A stretch of 64,000 bases of DNA from CAVYEM01 sp963767635 (GTDB taxonomy: Bacteria; Vulcanimicrobiota; Vulcanimicrobiia; Vulcanimicrobiales; Vulcanimicrobiaceae): positions 2,402,985 through 2,466,984 of the forward strand of contig CAVYEM010000001.1 of assembly GCA_963767635.1 (NCBI GenBank), in the 5' to 3' direction. A program made the position numbers and the translations under genes. Numbering within the stretch: the first letter of the stretch is position 1; each line of letters begins with the position of its first letter. Of this stretch, positions 46,795 through 54,991 are shown piece by piece. The notes beneath the pieces were generated by a model, which worked only from the letters and a program-made list of their open reading frames with translations, had not been told where the DNA came from and made no database searches.

Positions 46795-47555
46795 TCGCGC
46801 TCGTGCTTGCGCTGCAGTCCGGAGTCTCTGCTGCGCCGCCGGTACGCGAGCAGACGGGAACGTTCGCGCTGTACGGAGCGCTGCAGCACTCGCAGTCGCA
46901 CCTCCGGCGCATCGGCGCGAATGCGTTGGACTTGGTGCAGCTTGCGGGCGGTAAGCCGATCACGCAATATGAACCGGTGGCGGGCGCGCGCGTCCATTTT
47001 TTGCTGATACGCGATGATTTTCGGACGTACACCCATCTTCATCCGAGCGTGGAGCGCAACGGTCATTTCATGGTTCGCGTCGCGCTCGATGCAAATCATC
47101 GGTATTACGCGTTCGTGGATTCGTTTCCGCAGCGCATCGGCGAGCAGGCGTTCCGCTTTACCTTGCAGAGCGGCTCGCCGCCGCACCATGCCGACACCAC
47201 GCTCGCGACGCCGTCGACCGCCGCTTTTGCAGGGCCGTACAAGATCGTGCTCTCGACCGCGCGGTTTCGCGCCAACACGCCGGTTACGCTGTCAGCAAGC
47301 GTGACGCGCAACGGCCGCATCGTTACGCCTGCCGGGGGCCAATCATTTGAAACCGTTGCCTCGCTCGTTAATACGGGTTCGCTGCGGTATGCGGCGATGT
47401 ACGAAGGCGCGTCGATGGGCATGCGCTATCCCGGCGAATACGATCGTCCGCAGGTGCGGCTGCCGGCACTGCCGCGCGGCACGTACCGCATGTGGCTGCA
47501 AATTACCGTCAACAACGCGCAGTTCACCGCGCCGTTTACGCTCGTTGCGCAATAG
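46767..47555 (+). CDS. Exported protein of unknown function
   Basis: About 262 residues from the GTG at 46767, after GAGAGG. The signal peptide is IGALIALVLALQSGVSAA. The mature part is beta-rich with a His-rich stretch (RTYTHLHPSVERNGHFMVRV) and a second beta domain late (FRANTPVTLSASVTRNGRIV). The His motif resembles copper- or metal-related secreted proteins, but I cannot assign it. The 3' end overlaps the convergent znuB frame. Confidence 0.6.
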   Translation: MASRTIGALIALVLALQSGVSAAPPVREQTGTFALYGALQHSQSHLRRIGANALDLVQLAGGKPITQYEPVAGARVHFLLIRDDFRTYTHLHPSVERNGHFMVRVALDANHRYYAFVDSFPQRIGEQAFRFTLQSGSPPHHADTTLATPSTAAFAGPYKIVLSTARFRANTPVTLSASVTRNGRIVTPAGGQSFETVASLVNTGSLRYAAMYEGASMGMRYPGEYDRPQVRLPALPRGTYRMWLQITVNNAQFTAPFTLVAQ

Positions 47556-48367
47556 CGCTGCGCAGACTGCTTTCCGCCGATGGCGACAAAGAACAAGACC
47601 GTGGCAACGAGCACGATCGTGGCGCCGCTGGAACTCTGCAGATAATACGAAAGATACAGGCCGCCGACTGCGCACATCGCGCCGAATAGCGCGGAGAGCC
47701 CGAGCATGCGCGTGAAGCGCGCGGTGAGCTGATACGCTGCGGCGGCGGGCGTGACGAGCAGCGCCGCCACCAGCACGATGCCCACCGCCTGCAGCGAGAT
47801 GACGATGGTGAGCGCCAGCAGCACCAGCAGCACGTACTCGACCAGCGGCGCGTTGATGCCGCCGGCCTGCGCGACGATCGGATCGAACGAGGTGTAGAGC
47901 AGCGCCCGAAACATCAGCGCCGTCACGCAGCCGACAAGCAGCGCGAGGCCGACGATCATCCAGACGTCGCGCTGATTCACGGAGAGGATGTCGCCGAAGA
48001 GAAAGCTTTGCAGATCGATCGAATACGTGCGCTGACGGCTCATCAAGAAGATGCCGAGCGCAAAGGCGCCGGTAAACAGCACGCCGATCGCCGTATCCAG
48101 CGCGACGCGCCCGCGCCGGTGCACGAAGCCGATGCCGAGCGCGGTGAGAATGGCGACGATGCCGGCGCCGATGTAGTAGTCCGCGCCGCGCAGATACGCG
48201 ATGACGATGCCCGCAAAGGATGCGTGCGCGATGCCGTCGCCGATGAACGAGAGGCGGCGCAGCACCACGTAGGTCCCCATCGATGAGCAGAGCACGCCGA
48301 CGAACAGCGCGGTCACGAACGCGCGCTGCATGAACGCATAGTGAAACGGTTCAACGAGGCGTTCCAT
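47426..48367 (-). CDS. znuB: Zinc/manganese ABC transporter permease
   Basis: About 313 residues from the ATG at 48367, overlapping the znuC stop (TGATG). Eight or nine membrane spans with the family signature GDGIAHASFAGIVIAYL and LVAALLVTPAAAAYQLT. It forms the membrane channel for Zn or Mn import with ZnuC and ZnuA. The last 40 codons (after FFVAIGGKQSAQR) overlap a convergent gene by 130 bp and look unlike ZnuB, so the true end may be nearer 47550. Confidence 0.9.
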   Translation of the reverse strand: MERLVEPFHYAFMQRAFVTALFVGVLCSSMGTYVVLRRLSFIGDGIAHASFAGIVIAYLRGADYYIGAGIVAILTALGIGFVHRRGRVALDTAIGVLFTGAFALGIFLMSRQRTYSIDLQSFLFGDILSVNQRDVWMIVGLALLVGCVTALMFRALLYTSFDPIVAQAGGINAPLVEYVLLVLLALTIVISLQAVGIVLVAALLVTPAAAAYQLTARFTRMLGLSALFGAMCAVGGLYLSYYLQSSSGATIVLVATVLFFVAIGGKQSAQRYCATSVNGAVNCALLTVICSHMRYVPRGSAGSRTCGRSYSPG

Positions 48368-49107
48368 CAATCGACTCGCATGTGGCCGTGCGTATGCGTG
48401 TGTTCGCGAATAGCGGCATAGGCTCCCGAAGCGAGCACGTCGCGCGGCGTGCCGATGGCCAGCACGCGCCGGTCCAGCACCATCAAGCGATCGAACCATT
48501 CCGGTGCGCGATCGAGATCGTGCGTGGTCATGAGCACCGGCATGCCGGCGCCCGCGAGCGAACGCACGACCACGCGCAGCGCCTCTTCGGTTTGCGCGTC
48601 GACGCCGGTGGTCGGCTCGTCCAGCAGCAGCAGCTTCGGTTCCTGCGCGATGGCGCGCGCGACGAACACGCGCTGCTGCTGGCCGCCCGAGAGCGCCGAA
48701 ATGTGACGCGTGCGCAGATTCGTCATGTTGACCAGTTCGAGCGCGCGCTCGACCTGCGCGCGATCGGCGCGGCCAAAACGACCGAAGAGGCCCAGGCGCG
48801 GGAAACGCCCCATCGCGACGACGTCGTACACGCTGGCGGGAAAACTCCAATCGACGGCTTCGATTTGCGGAACGTACGCGATTGCGCCCGCGGGCAGATC
48901 GCGCGGCCGTTTGCCGAGCACCGTTACCTCGCCAGCGCTCGGCGTGAGCAAGCCCGCGATGGTCTTGAGCAGCGTGGATTTTCCCGAACCGTTCGGGCCG
49001 ACGATCCCGAGCGCTTCTCCGAAACTCACGGTGAACGAGGCCCCGTCGAGCGCGGTGACGTTCTCGTAGCGCACGACGAGTTCGCGCGCCTCGACGGCAA
49101 CGCTCAT
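48367..49107 (-). CDS. znuC: Zinc/manganese ABC transporter ATPase
   Basis: 246 residues. Walker A IVGPNGSGKSTLLK, Q-loop YVPQIEAVDWSFP (the metal-type signature), ABC signature ISALSGGQQQRVFVARA, Walker B KLLLLDEPTTGVD. The tail is His-rich (EHTHTHGHMRVD), common in metal importers. The ATG overlaps the znuA stop by 4 bp. It powers uptake through ZnuB. Confidence 0.95.
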   Translation of the reverse strand: MSVAVEARELVVRYENVTALDGASFTVSFGEALGIVGPNGSGKSTLLKTIAGLLTPSAGEVTVLGKRPRDLPAGAIAYVPQIEAVDWSFPASVYDVVAMGRFPRLGLFGRFGRADRAQVERALELVNMTNLRTRHISALSGGQQQRVFVARAIAQEPKLLLLDEPTTGVDAQTEEALRVVVRSLAGAGMPVLMTTHDLDRAPEWFDRLMVLDRRVLAIGTPRDVLASGAYAAIREHTHTHGHMRVD

Positions 49108-50388
49108 CGCAGCGCCTGCACGATAACGTTCGTATCGTAGCGCAGCATGGCGATGTAGTTGCTCACGCGGGGATCGGTGCCGAGCGAATCATCGTAAAGA
49201 TTCGTGACGACGCGAATGCCTGCGCTTTTTGCCAGCTTTGCGCCAGTTTGGGACTGTATTCGGGTTCGGAGAAGACGGCGCGCACGTTGTTTTGGCGCGC
49301 CAGATCGATCAAGTGCGCGACGTACGGCGGGTTGGGGTCTTGGCCCGGCGAGAGCTCGATCACGCCGACGGTGCGGATGCCGAAGCGCCGGTTGTAATAA
49401 TCGAAGGCGTTGTGGAAGATGATCATGGCGCGCTGCTGCGGCGGAATCGTCGCAATGTCTTTGGCGATCCACGACTGCAGCGCTCGCAATTTCGCATCGT
49501 ACGCAGCCGGCATTGCGATCGTAGTCGGCTCTATGCGCGGGGTCCATGGAGGCGAGCGCGTCGCGTATTTTAGCGACGTAGCTACGCGCGAGTGCCGGAT
49601 CCATCCACAGGTGCGGATTGTCGTCGATGTGCGGCAAGCCGTCGGAGAGCACCACAACGCGCACGTTCGGATTGCTCGCGTTCGCAAGGGTGTTTTGCAG
49701 CCACGCTTCTATGCCGGAACCGTTTTGTACGATCAGCCGCGCGTCGCTGAGCGCGGCAATGTCCTGCGGCGCAGGCTGGTACGTTTCGGGCGATGCGCCG
49801 ACCGGCACGAGATTGCGCACCGTGACGCGATCGCCGCCCACGCCTTCGACAAAGGAGTTCAGCGTCGAGAACGTCGTGACAACGGGAATAGTCTTGTCAC
49901 CGCTTTGTCACCCTGAGCCTGTCGAAGGGCCCGCTCTTGTCACCCTGAGCCTGTCGAAGGGCGCTGTCACCCTGAGCGCCCCCTTGTCACCCTGAGCCTG
50001 TCGAAGGGCGCTGTCACCCTGAGCCCCTTGTCACCCTGAGCCCACTCTTGTCACCCTGAGCCTGTCGAAGGGCGCTGTCACCCTGAGCTGCCCTCTTGTC
50101 ACCCTGAGCCTGTCGAAGGGCGCTGTCACCCTGAGCGCCACTCTTGTCACCCTGAGCGCCACTCTTGTCACCCTGAGCCTGTCGAAGGGCGCTGTCACCC
50201 TGAGCGCCGCTCTTGTCACCCTGAGCCTGTCGAAGGGCGCTGTCACCCTGAGCGCCGCTCTTGTCACCCTGAGCCTGTCGAAGGGTCCCCGCCTTGTCAC
50301 CCTGACCCGGTCGTGCGGGTGAATTACAACTCACACACATTACAGCAAGCAGCACCACGCAAACGCACTTTAGCGACACGCCGCGCAC
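49104..50388 (-). CDS. znuA: Zinc-binding lipoprotein of the ABC importer, carrying a repeat insertion; frames broken
   Basis: The ATG at 50388 opens a lipoprotein signal (CVCVVLLAVMCVSCNSPA) just inside the end of the fur-type gene. Some 400 bp of tandem repeats follow, then the mature cluster A-I domain: TIPVVTTFSTLNSFVEGVGG, HIDDNPHLWMDPALARSYV (metal His), AMIIFHNAFDYYNRRFGI and AVFSEPEYSPKLAQ. Frame shifts lie in the repeats and near 49530 and 49230. ZnuA catches Zn(II) outside the membrane. Direct-repeat indels could be assembly errors. Confidence 0.85.
49905..50310. repeat. Tandem TCACCCTGAGC repeats inside znuA
   Basis: About 16 copies of TCACCCTGAGC plus a degenerate last one (TCACCCTGACC). 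Eight carry the longer form CCTGAGCCTGTCGAAGGG; the others are short forms. Two copies together make a 48-bp unit, which read on the minus strand gives a 16-residue repeat (SGAQGDSALRQAQGDK). This short sequence is a widespread dispersed repeat in GC-rich genomes; here it has been amplified in place. Confidence 0.93.
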
Positions 50389-50753
50389 CGCCCGAAAAAC
50401 TCCATCGCGTGATCGTCCAGAGCGAAACCATGGTGCGTGCGCAGTTCATCTGCGAATCGCTCCATCGCTTCGCATGCCACTTCTTCGACTTTGCCGCACT
50501 TGCGGCAGATGGCGTGGTGATGGTGCGTCGGCGCGCAGATGACGTACGTCGCTTCACCGTGTTCGTCGACGCGTGAACTCGCTTCACCCTTGGCGTGCAG
50601 CAGATCGAGCGTGCGATAGACCGTCGAGAGCGACACGGTGGCGCGCGCATGCTTCAACAGCTCGTGGATCTCCGCGGCCGAGAGATATCGCCGCTCCTTG
50701 CGCAGGATCGCGGAGATCTTCTCCCGTGACCGGGTCGCATAATAGGTCCTCAC
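50370..50753 (-). CDS. Fur-family metal regulator, likely Zur
   Basis: 127 residues. Winged-helix part with RATVSLSTVYRTLDLLHAKG and the metal/dimer part with THHHHAICRKCGKVEEVAC and a final CAACR, the two C-x2-C pairs of a structural zinc site. Sits first in an operon with znuA-znuC-znuB (znuA starts 19 bp inside its end), so zinc sensing is the best guess. A candidate binding box lies just upstream of its start. Confidence 0.9.
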   Translation of the reverse strand: MRTYYATRSREKISAILRKERRYLSAAEIHELLKHARATVSLSTVYRTLDLLHAKGEASSRVDEHGEATYVICAPTHHHHAICRKCGKVEEVACEAMERFADELRTHHGFALDDHAMEFFGRCAACR

Positions 50754-50774
50754 ATGCGCTCAATTTGCGACCGA

Positions 50775-50793
50775 TTGCCAGAATCATTCTCAA
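50775..50793. promoter_or_regulatory. Candidate Fur/Zur box
   Basis: AGAAT (50780-50784), one central C, and ATTCT (50786-50790) form an inverted repeat inside TTGCCAGAATCATTCTCAA. This resembles Fur/Zur sites (about TGATAATNATTATCA). It lies about 25 bp upstream of the fur-type start, as expected for autoregulation of the zinc operon. Confidence 0.45.
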
Positions 50794-50809
50794 ATCCGCG
50801 CTCGGCCGG

Positions 50810-50839
50810 TTGCCAGGGGCTCCTGACCCGCCGTATAAT
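50810..50839 (+). promoter_or_regulatory. Sigma70-type promoter of the tRNA gene
   Basis: TTGCCA (50810-50815) and TATAAT (50834-50839) with 18 bp between, ending 27 bp before the tRNA. A perfect -10 box in GC-rich DNA is strong support. Confidence 0.75.
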
Positions 50840-50866
50840 GACCCGCGTTGCCCGTTTCGGTGGCGT

Positions 50867-50942
50867 GGGGATGTAACTCAGCTGGTAGAGCACTTGCTTC
50901 GCATGTAAGGGGTCAGCGGTTCGAGTCCGCTCATCTCCACCA
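50867..50942 (+). tRNA. tRNA-Ala (anticodon CGC)
   Basis: 76 nt with encoded CCA. The 7-bp acceptor GGGGATG pairs with CATCTCC and includes the G3:U70 wobble that marks alanine tRNAs. The anticodon arm is CTTGC-TTCGCAT-GTAAG, giving anticodon CGC; the T arm is AGCGG-TTCGAGT-CCGCT. The D stem has one A-C mismatch (ACTC with GAGC). An integrase gene ends 73 bp beyond, so this is the likely attachment site of the island. Confidence 0.95.
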
Positions 50943-51014
50943 ATTGAAGACGCCATATTCGGTAAGGATTTCGGCTTTTTTATTTGCGCGGCTTTCCGAA
51001 GCGATCCGCCGCAT

Positions 51015-52125
51015 TTACGACAACCGTACGACAAATGGGTTCGAGGCTGCGAAAATCTCGTCCGCGGTTTCAGCGGCGCGGCGCCCGTATGGTTGAAGAG
51101 ATAGCCGTACCGCTCGAACATCATGCGCGTATCGGCGTGGCCCAAACAGCCCGCGATCGCAAGCGGATATTCGCCTGCTTCAACGGTAGCGAATTGGCGG
51201 TATGCCGCAGAATGTGAAACGTGACGTCGGGCAACTGGGCCGCCTTCAGCAGCGTTTGAAGACACGGCGAATGAAGTTACTCTTGCGCAGCGGTGTCCCA
51301 TCGGGCGAGGTGAAAACGAAGCCGTCTTGAGCGAGTTCGGCTTGGTGCGCAAGCAGCGCATTAAGTGCGATCGCCGGAAGATAGATCACGCGGCGCGATT
51401 TAGCCGTCTTGGGATCGGTACGAACAAACTTACCGTCCAGGCCTCGGTCAGCGTTCTTTGACCGAGACGGTCCCGGCGTTCAAGTCCAGATCGTTCCAGG
51501 ACAGCGCGAAGATTTCGCCGTGACGCATGCCCGTCGTGATCGCCAACGCCAAGAGCGCGCGCTCTTGCGGATCGCGAGCTGCGCCGAGCAACCGCATCGC
51601 CTGTTTGCCGTCGAGGACGAGACCTCGGGCCGCTTCGGTTTCGGCGTCGGAACGGTGCTGCATGGATTGCGATCGATCTTCTCTTCACGTAGCGCAACGT
51701 TGAACGCGCTTGAAAGCGTGACAAAGGCTGTTCGCTGCGTGGTCGCGCCGACTGCATCGTCCTTCCACCGCCGCAACAGGAAACGGACGTCTCTGAGGTC
51801 AACTCACCGAGTGGGCGCGCACCGATGTGCGGAACGATATGCTTGTGAATAAGATGATCGCGCAAGCTTGTACGTATTCGGTCGGATACGAGCGCATCGA
51901 GCCAAGCGGTCAGGTATACCGACAACATCATCGCGTTTCGAGACTGGATCGCTGTGCCATGTTGGTCGCGGTACTCGCGCATCAGGTCGGCGACCGCACC
52001 GCGCGTTTTTCCATAAAACGACTTACGCACCATGGATCCGTCAGGTGCCTTCAGCGGAAGTTACCCTCGTACGTTCCATTTCTGCGGCGGTAAATGGTGC
52101 CTTCACCGCGCGCCCGGATAGCCAT
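51015..52125 (-). CDS. Tyrosine recombinase (site-specific integrase); several frame breaks
   Basis: About 370 residues reconstructed from the ATG at 52125 (ARGEGTIYRRRNGTYEGNF) to the stop at 51015. Core-binding part: YLTAWLDALVSDRIRTSLRDH, then IVPHIGARPLGELT. Catalytic parts: Arg in ITTGMRHGEIFALSWNDLD, the late His in AIAGCLGHADTRMMFERYGYLF and the Tyr in ERYGYLF. The HxLR region is disturbed by a frame change near 51240. It would insert the island into the tRNA-Ala gene next to it. Either decayed or full of indel errors. Confidence 0.85.
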
Positions 52126-52485
52126 TATGACGCCTTTCCTTCAAGACGTCCGCCACGCAGCCTTTCACAAGGTGTTGGACTGCACGATACTCGATGTGGC
52201 GGTGGCCGGTCTTCGTCTCGACACGTACGGAAGCAAGCCGCGCTTCATCAGATCGTACACTTTCGTTTTGTGGTAGCCAAGCAACTTGCATGTCTCTCGC
52301 ACTGTCAAGAGAACGGGCAGCGCCCCTACAGCGTCACCGGCAGAATCAGGGAGAGTAATGCAGAGCATCTCCAGAGCCTGGCGAGCTTCGTCAAGGTTGT
52401 TCGCGGCGGCGGCCAATGCACGATCGATCCGTTGGACTGACGCGGGTTCGATCTCCGCCGGATCGAGGCTCGATGAATTCGTCAC
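52103..52485 (-). CDS. Excisionase-like HTH protein (AlpA/MerR-type); frame broken near 52230
   Basis: About 127 residues over two frames. The HTH reads LLTVRETCKLLGYHKTKVYDLMKRGLLPYV, the usual form of excisionase and AlpA-type directionality factors; the wing continues in the other frame as RVETKTGHRHIEYRAVQHLVKGC. The end overlaps the integrase start by 23 bp. It would steer the integrase toward excision. A structured element lies about 55 bp upstream. Confidence 0.78.
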
Positions 52486-52540
52486 GAATAGCCGCTGATG
52501 TGGTCAGCTGCTTCTGATCTGTTCCATGGTCTTACAAAGC

Positions 52541-52653
52541 GTCGAGAAAAAGAAAAGGCCCCGAAGAAAGGGCCCTGCCGCAGGCCCGGATTTCACTCGC
52601 AATATAATGCGGGTGAAAGTCGGAGCGTAGCCTTGCTCCACAATTATCTCGCG
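52541..52653 (-). ncRNA. Structured leader element A (two hairpins plus terminator) before the excisionase
   Basis: Read on the minus strand: a conserved CGCGAGATAAT; a hairpin (GGAGC 52622-52626 with GCTCC 52635-52639); a conserved CGACTTTCACCCGCAT; a second hairpin (52591-52601 with 52608-52618); and a GGCCC/GGGCC hairpin followed by TTTTCTTTTT, like an intrinsic terminator. The middle GGCCC could also pair with an upstream GGGCC, an attenuator-like choice. Element B at 58597 shares the conserved parts and keeps the stems with different bases. Confidence 0.6.
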
Positions 52654-52677
52654 ATACAATGGCGGCGTCAACGGGCG

Positions 52678-53504
52678 CTACCCGTCCGACCATGCTCGCA
52701 CAATTTTCTCGTAAATGTTCATAAACGCGGCGACGACCTCGTCGCCCGTAGCAAATGGGAGGGCCTGCTCAGCAGCGAGAGATGAAAGTCTCACTGTCCA
52801 CGCCTGCGGGATGTCGATCGATGGCGGCCATGGATGCCCCGCACGCTGTTCAAAGACGCGAATGCAGGCAGATTGGACTGCCTTCGGATCGATGACTGAG
52901 CATATCGAGAAAAACGACGTCAAGGATGTCTCTCGCGCGGTTCTCGCCTTCGACGACTTGAGGATTTGTGCACGCGTGTAGCTCGAGCAACCTGAATATC
53001 AAGCGTAATACAGCGGACCGGCGAAGTGACCGGAATACCGAGCGCAGCGACGCCTCTGATCGTCGGCGCAACAAGATCTACCGTCGGTTCATCAGCGGGA
53101 CCGAGATCAATCTGTATCGTTTGAAACCCGCGCCCGCGGTGGGTGATTGCGACATCAACGCGCACGGTGTCGACAAGTTCTAGGTCACGTGGAACTTTCA
53201 CGCGGAACGTGAATTCATCGAACCCTAGCGTAACTGCGCGCTCAAGGGCCGCAAACCGGTCGCGGCGGGTATTGCCGGGCAAGCCAACGTCCATATCCTT
53301 TGTAGTGCGGGCGCGATCGACGAATCGTAGTTCAAGTGCCGCACCGCCCTTGAGATGGTAGTCAGTAATGACGCCTTCGTCGATCGCTCGTTGGAGCACG
53401 CCGCATAACGCGAGGAACGAGACCCAACGGCGCAGCCTGAGTTCGTCGACGTCGGTCTCTCTCGCAACTCGGTAAAGGGCCTTGTCAAGCTGCTCACGCG
53501 CCAT
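52678..53504 (-). CDS. abiEii: AbiEii-type nucleotidyltransferase toxin; two frame breaks
   Basis: About 275 residues, the family length. The first frame has the nucleotidyltransferase core: YHLKGGAALELRFVDRARTTKDMDVG (GG...D-x-D). Homology then moves through 52850-52980 (NPQVVEGENRARDILDVVFL) to the end frame (AGHPWPPSIDIPQAWTVRLSSLA). It is the toxin of type IV pairs that stop phage growth by modifying a cell target. The start ATG at 53504 lies 21 bp after abiEi. Shifts could be errors or decay. Confidence 0.85.
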
Positions 53505-53525
53505 GTAAGTTTTTCAATTCCTTGG

Positions 53526-54060
53526 TTAGCCGGCGACTTTCGATTTCAGTAATAAAGCCTTCGCGGCGCGCTTGCACGATGGCGTCGTAGCAAAACGCAA
53601 TTGCCGCTCCGCGCAAATCGAGAACCGTTCGCGGGACGGATTGACGGGCAGACCCTCGTGTTCGATGACATCGCTGCTGTCGAGAATCGCGCGATGGATC
53701 GCGATGCGCGCAGGCGCACTGCGACGGAGCCGAGCATGCGGCGGAACCGTGAGCCAGATCGTCGACGGATTCGCGTCGGTAAGGCCAAGGACCGCAAGGG
53801 CCGTTTCGTGGAAAAATGCCACGCGCGGGCCTCGATGCGACCGGGCCCAGAGGATCGCTTCACGATACGGAGAGAGCGGATCGCGATGGGAGTGAACGAG
53901 TCGATAGACGCCACGCGAAAGGCGTTCCAGCCGGCCGCGTTCGACCATACCGGCCAGCGTTCGCCGCCTGATGCCTGCTTCGGCGGCGGACCGAGTGGTT
54001 ACGAGGCCTTCATTCTCCGCTGCTAGCTCCAGGAGGAGCGTCGAAGTGACTTTGAGGCAC
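53526..54060 (-). CDS. abiEi: AbiEi-type antitoxin, winged-helix; start region frame unclear
   Basis: About 178 residues. The N-terminal helix-turn-helix reads LAAENEGLVTTRSAAEAGIRRRTLAGMVERGRLERLSRGVYRL, the classic AbiEi pattern, followed by the central part AFFHETALAVLGLTDANPSTIWLTVP and the family's Pro-rich strand. The GTG at 54060 sits next to a palindrome; the frame from there needs a one-base shift to join the conserved part. An ATG at 53948 would cut the HTH, so it is not the true start. It represses its own operon. Confidence 0.8.
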
Positions 54061-54062
54061 GG

Positions 54063-54093
54063 TCAAAATGTTACCATAAAGGTGACATTCTGA
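54063..54093. promoter_or_regulatory. Palindromic operator candidate of the abiE operon
   Basis: TCAAAATGTTACC (54063-54075) and GGTGACATTCTGA (54081-54093) form an inverted repeat with 11 of 13 pairs and a 5-bp ATAAA spacer. It abuts the candidate GTG start of abiEi. AbiEi antitoxins are known to bind inverted repeats at their own promoter, so this is the natural operator. Confidence 0.6.
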
Positions 54094-54160
54094 CAAGTAA
54101 CTGAGGCGCGCTCTAATCGGGGTCGACGGAGCCATGGATAGGCGCGGGATGATTACCGCG

Positions 54161-54198
54161 AAGAAGAAAGGTCGGCCTATTTGCCGACCTTTCTTCTT
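54161..54198. terminator. Strong bidirectional terminator between HEPN and abiE genes
   Basis: AAGAAGAAAGGTCGGC (54161-54176) pairs perfectly with 54183-54198 around a 6-base CTATTT loop; T-rich tracts follow on both strands. The likely stop codon of the HEPN gene (TAG, 54177-54179) falls in the loop. Confidence 0.88.
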
Positions 54199-54988
54199 TT
54201 TCGCGTGCGCTTCGCCGCCGGTGTGGTCTTGCCGCTTATGACGGCTCGCTTCTTCTTTTTTGCGGCGTCAAACTTTGCCGCCTGTTCTCCCTCTCTTTAG
54301 AACCATCGAGAGAGACTCGATCAAAGGTCGCTTGCCAAAGTATTCAATAGCGTCGATCGCCATTTTTCCGAAAACGTGAGAACGGCCTTGACTTCGGCGG
54401 CAAGATCCACACAATCACTGACGATTTTGCCGCACTTCAGGGGCTAATGTGGTCGCTCTTGACATAAGTATGTGCGTAAGCGCCGCGAACCTTGCTCAAG
54501 CGCGCGAGCGAACCTTCGAAGCGAAGAGGGTCGCTACCGACATCAACATTTAGGGGCCAGAACATTTGGCGGAGGTGCCGCATGCCAATACCGTTGTTTT
54601 GTCCCTGGATGTAATCCTGAAGATGCTGCAAAGCGTTTTCGACGCTGTTTCTTAGTACGTCCGAGTATTCAGGCAGTTTCGCTGACGTCTCGTAGAGTTT
54701 TGATCCAACCTTGCCATGATAAAGGCAAAGCGAAATCATCGCCGGGTTTGCCGTTCCTGTGGATGTCCAACGCTTCACAACATGATCGCCATAAGCAATA
54801 GCCCACGACTGAAACAGAAACTCCAAGGCCGCGTGACTGAATATGCAAAATGCCTTGACTTCTAGAGCGTAATCTTCGGGGCCATACTTCGCACGATCGA
54901 CTAGAAACCGTGCTAGGTACTTGCCGCGCAAATCCACTATCGCCGATACAAACTGTTCGAAGAGAAGTGCGTAGTAGTTTTCGCGCAT
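54177..54988 (-). CDS. HEPN-domain protein (RiboL-PSP-like) with basic tail; frame breaks after 54437
   Basis: About 270 residues reconstructed. The first frame (54988-54437, 183 residues) is all-helical and ends with RLSKVRGAYAHTYVKSDHISP; R-G-A-Y-A-H is the R-x4-H ribonuclease motif of HEPN proteins. Helical sequence continues in other frames (VSDCVDLAAEVKAVLTFSEK, then MAIDAIEYFGKRPLIES) to a Lys/Arg-rich tail (AAKRTRKRRKVGK). The ATG lies 3 bp after the DUF262 stop, so the two act together. Likely an RNase toxin in a defence module; that function is inferred. Confidence 0.72.
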
Positions 54989-54991
54989 GAC

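Noticed and set aside
49905..50310. CRISPR array
   Set aside because: Units are adjacent or separated by a few similar bases, with no unique 25-40 bp spacers and no cas genes nearby.
52541..52653. Integron attC site
   Set aside because: The paired conserved boxes lack the RYYYAAC/GTTRRRY core, and no gene-cassette structure or integron-type integrase is visible.
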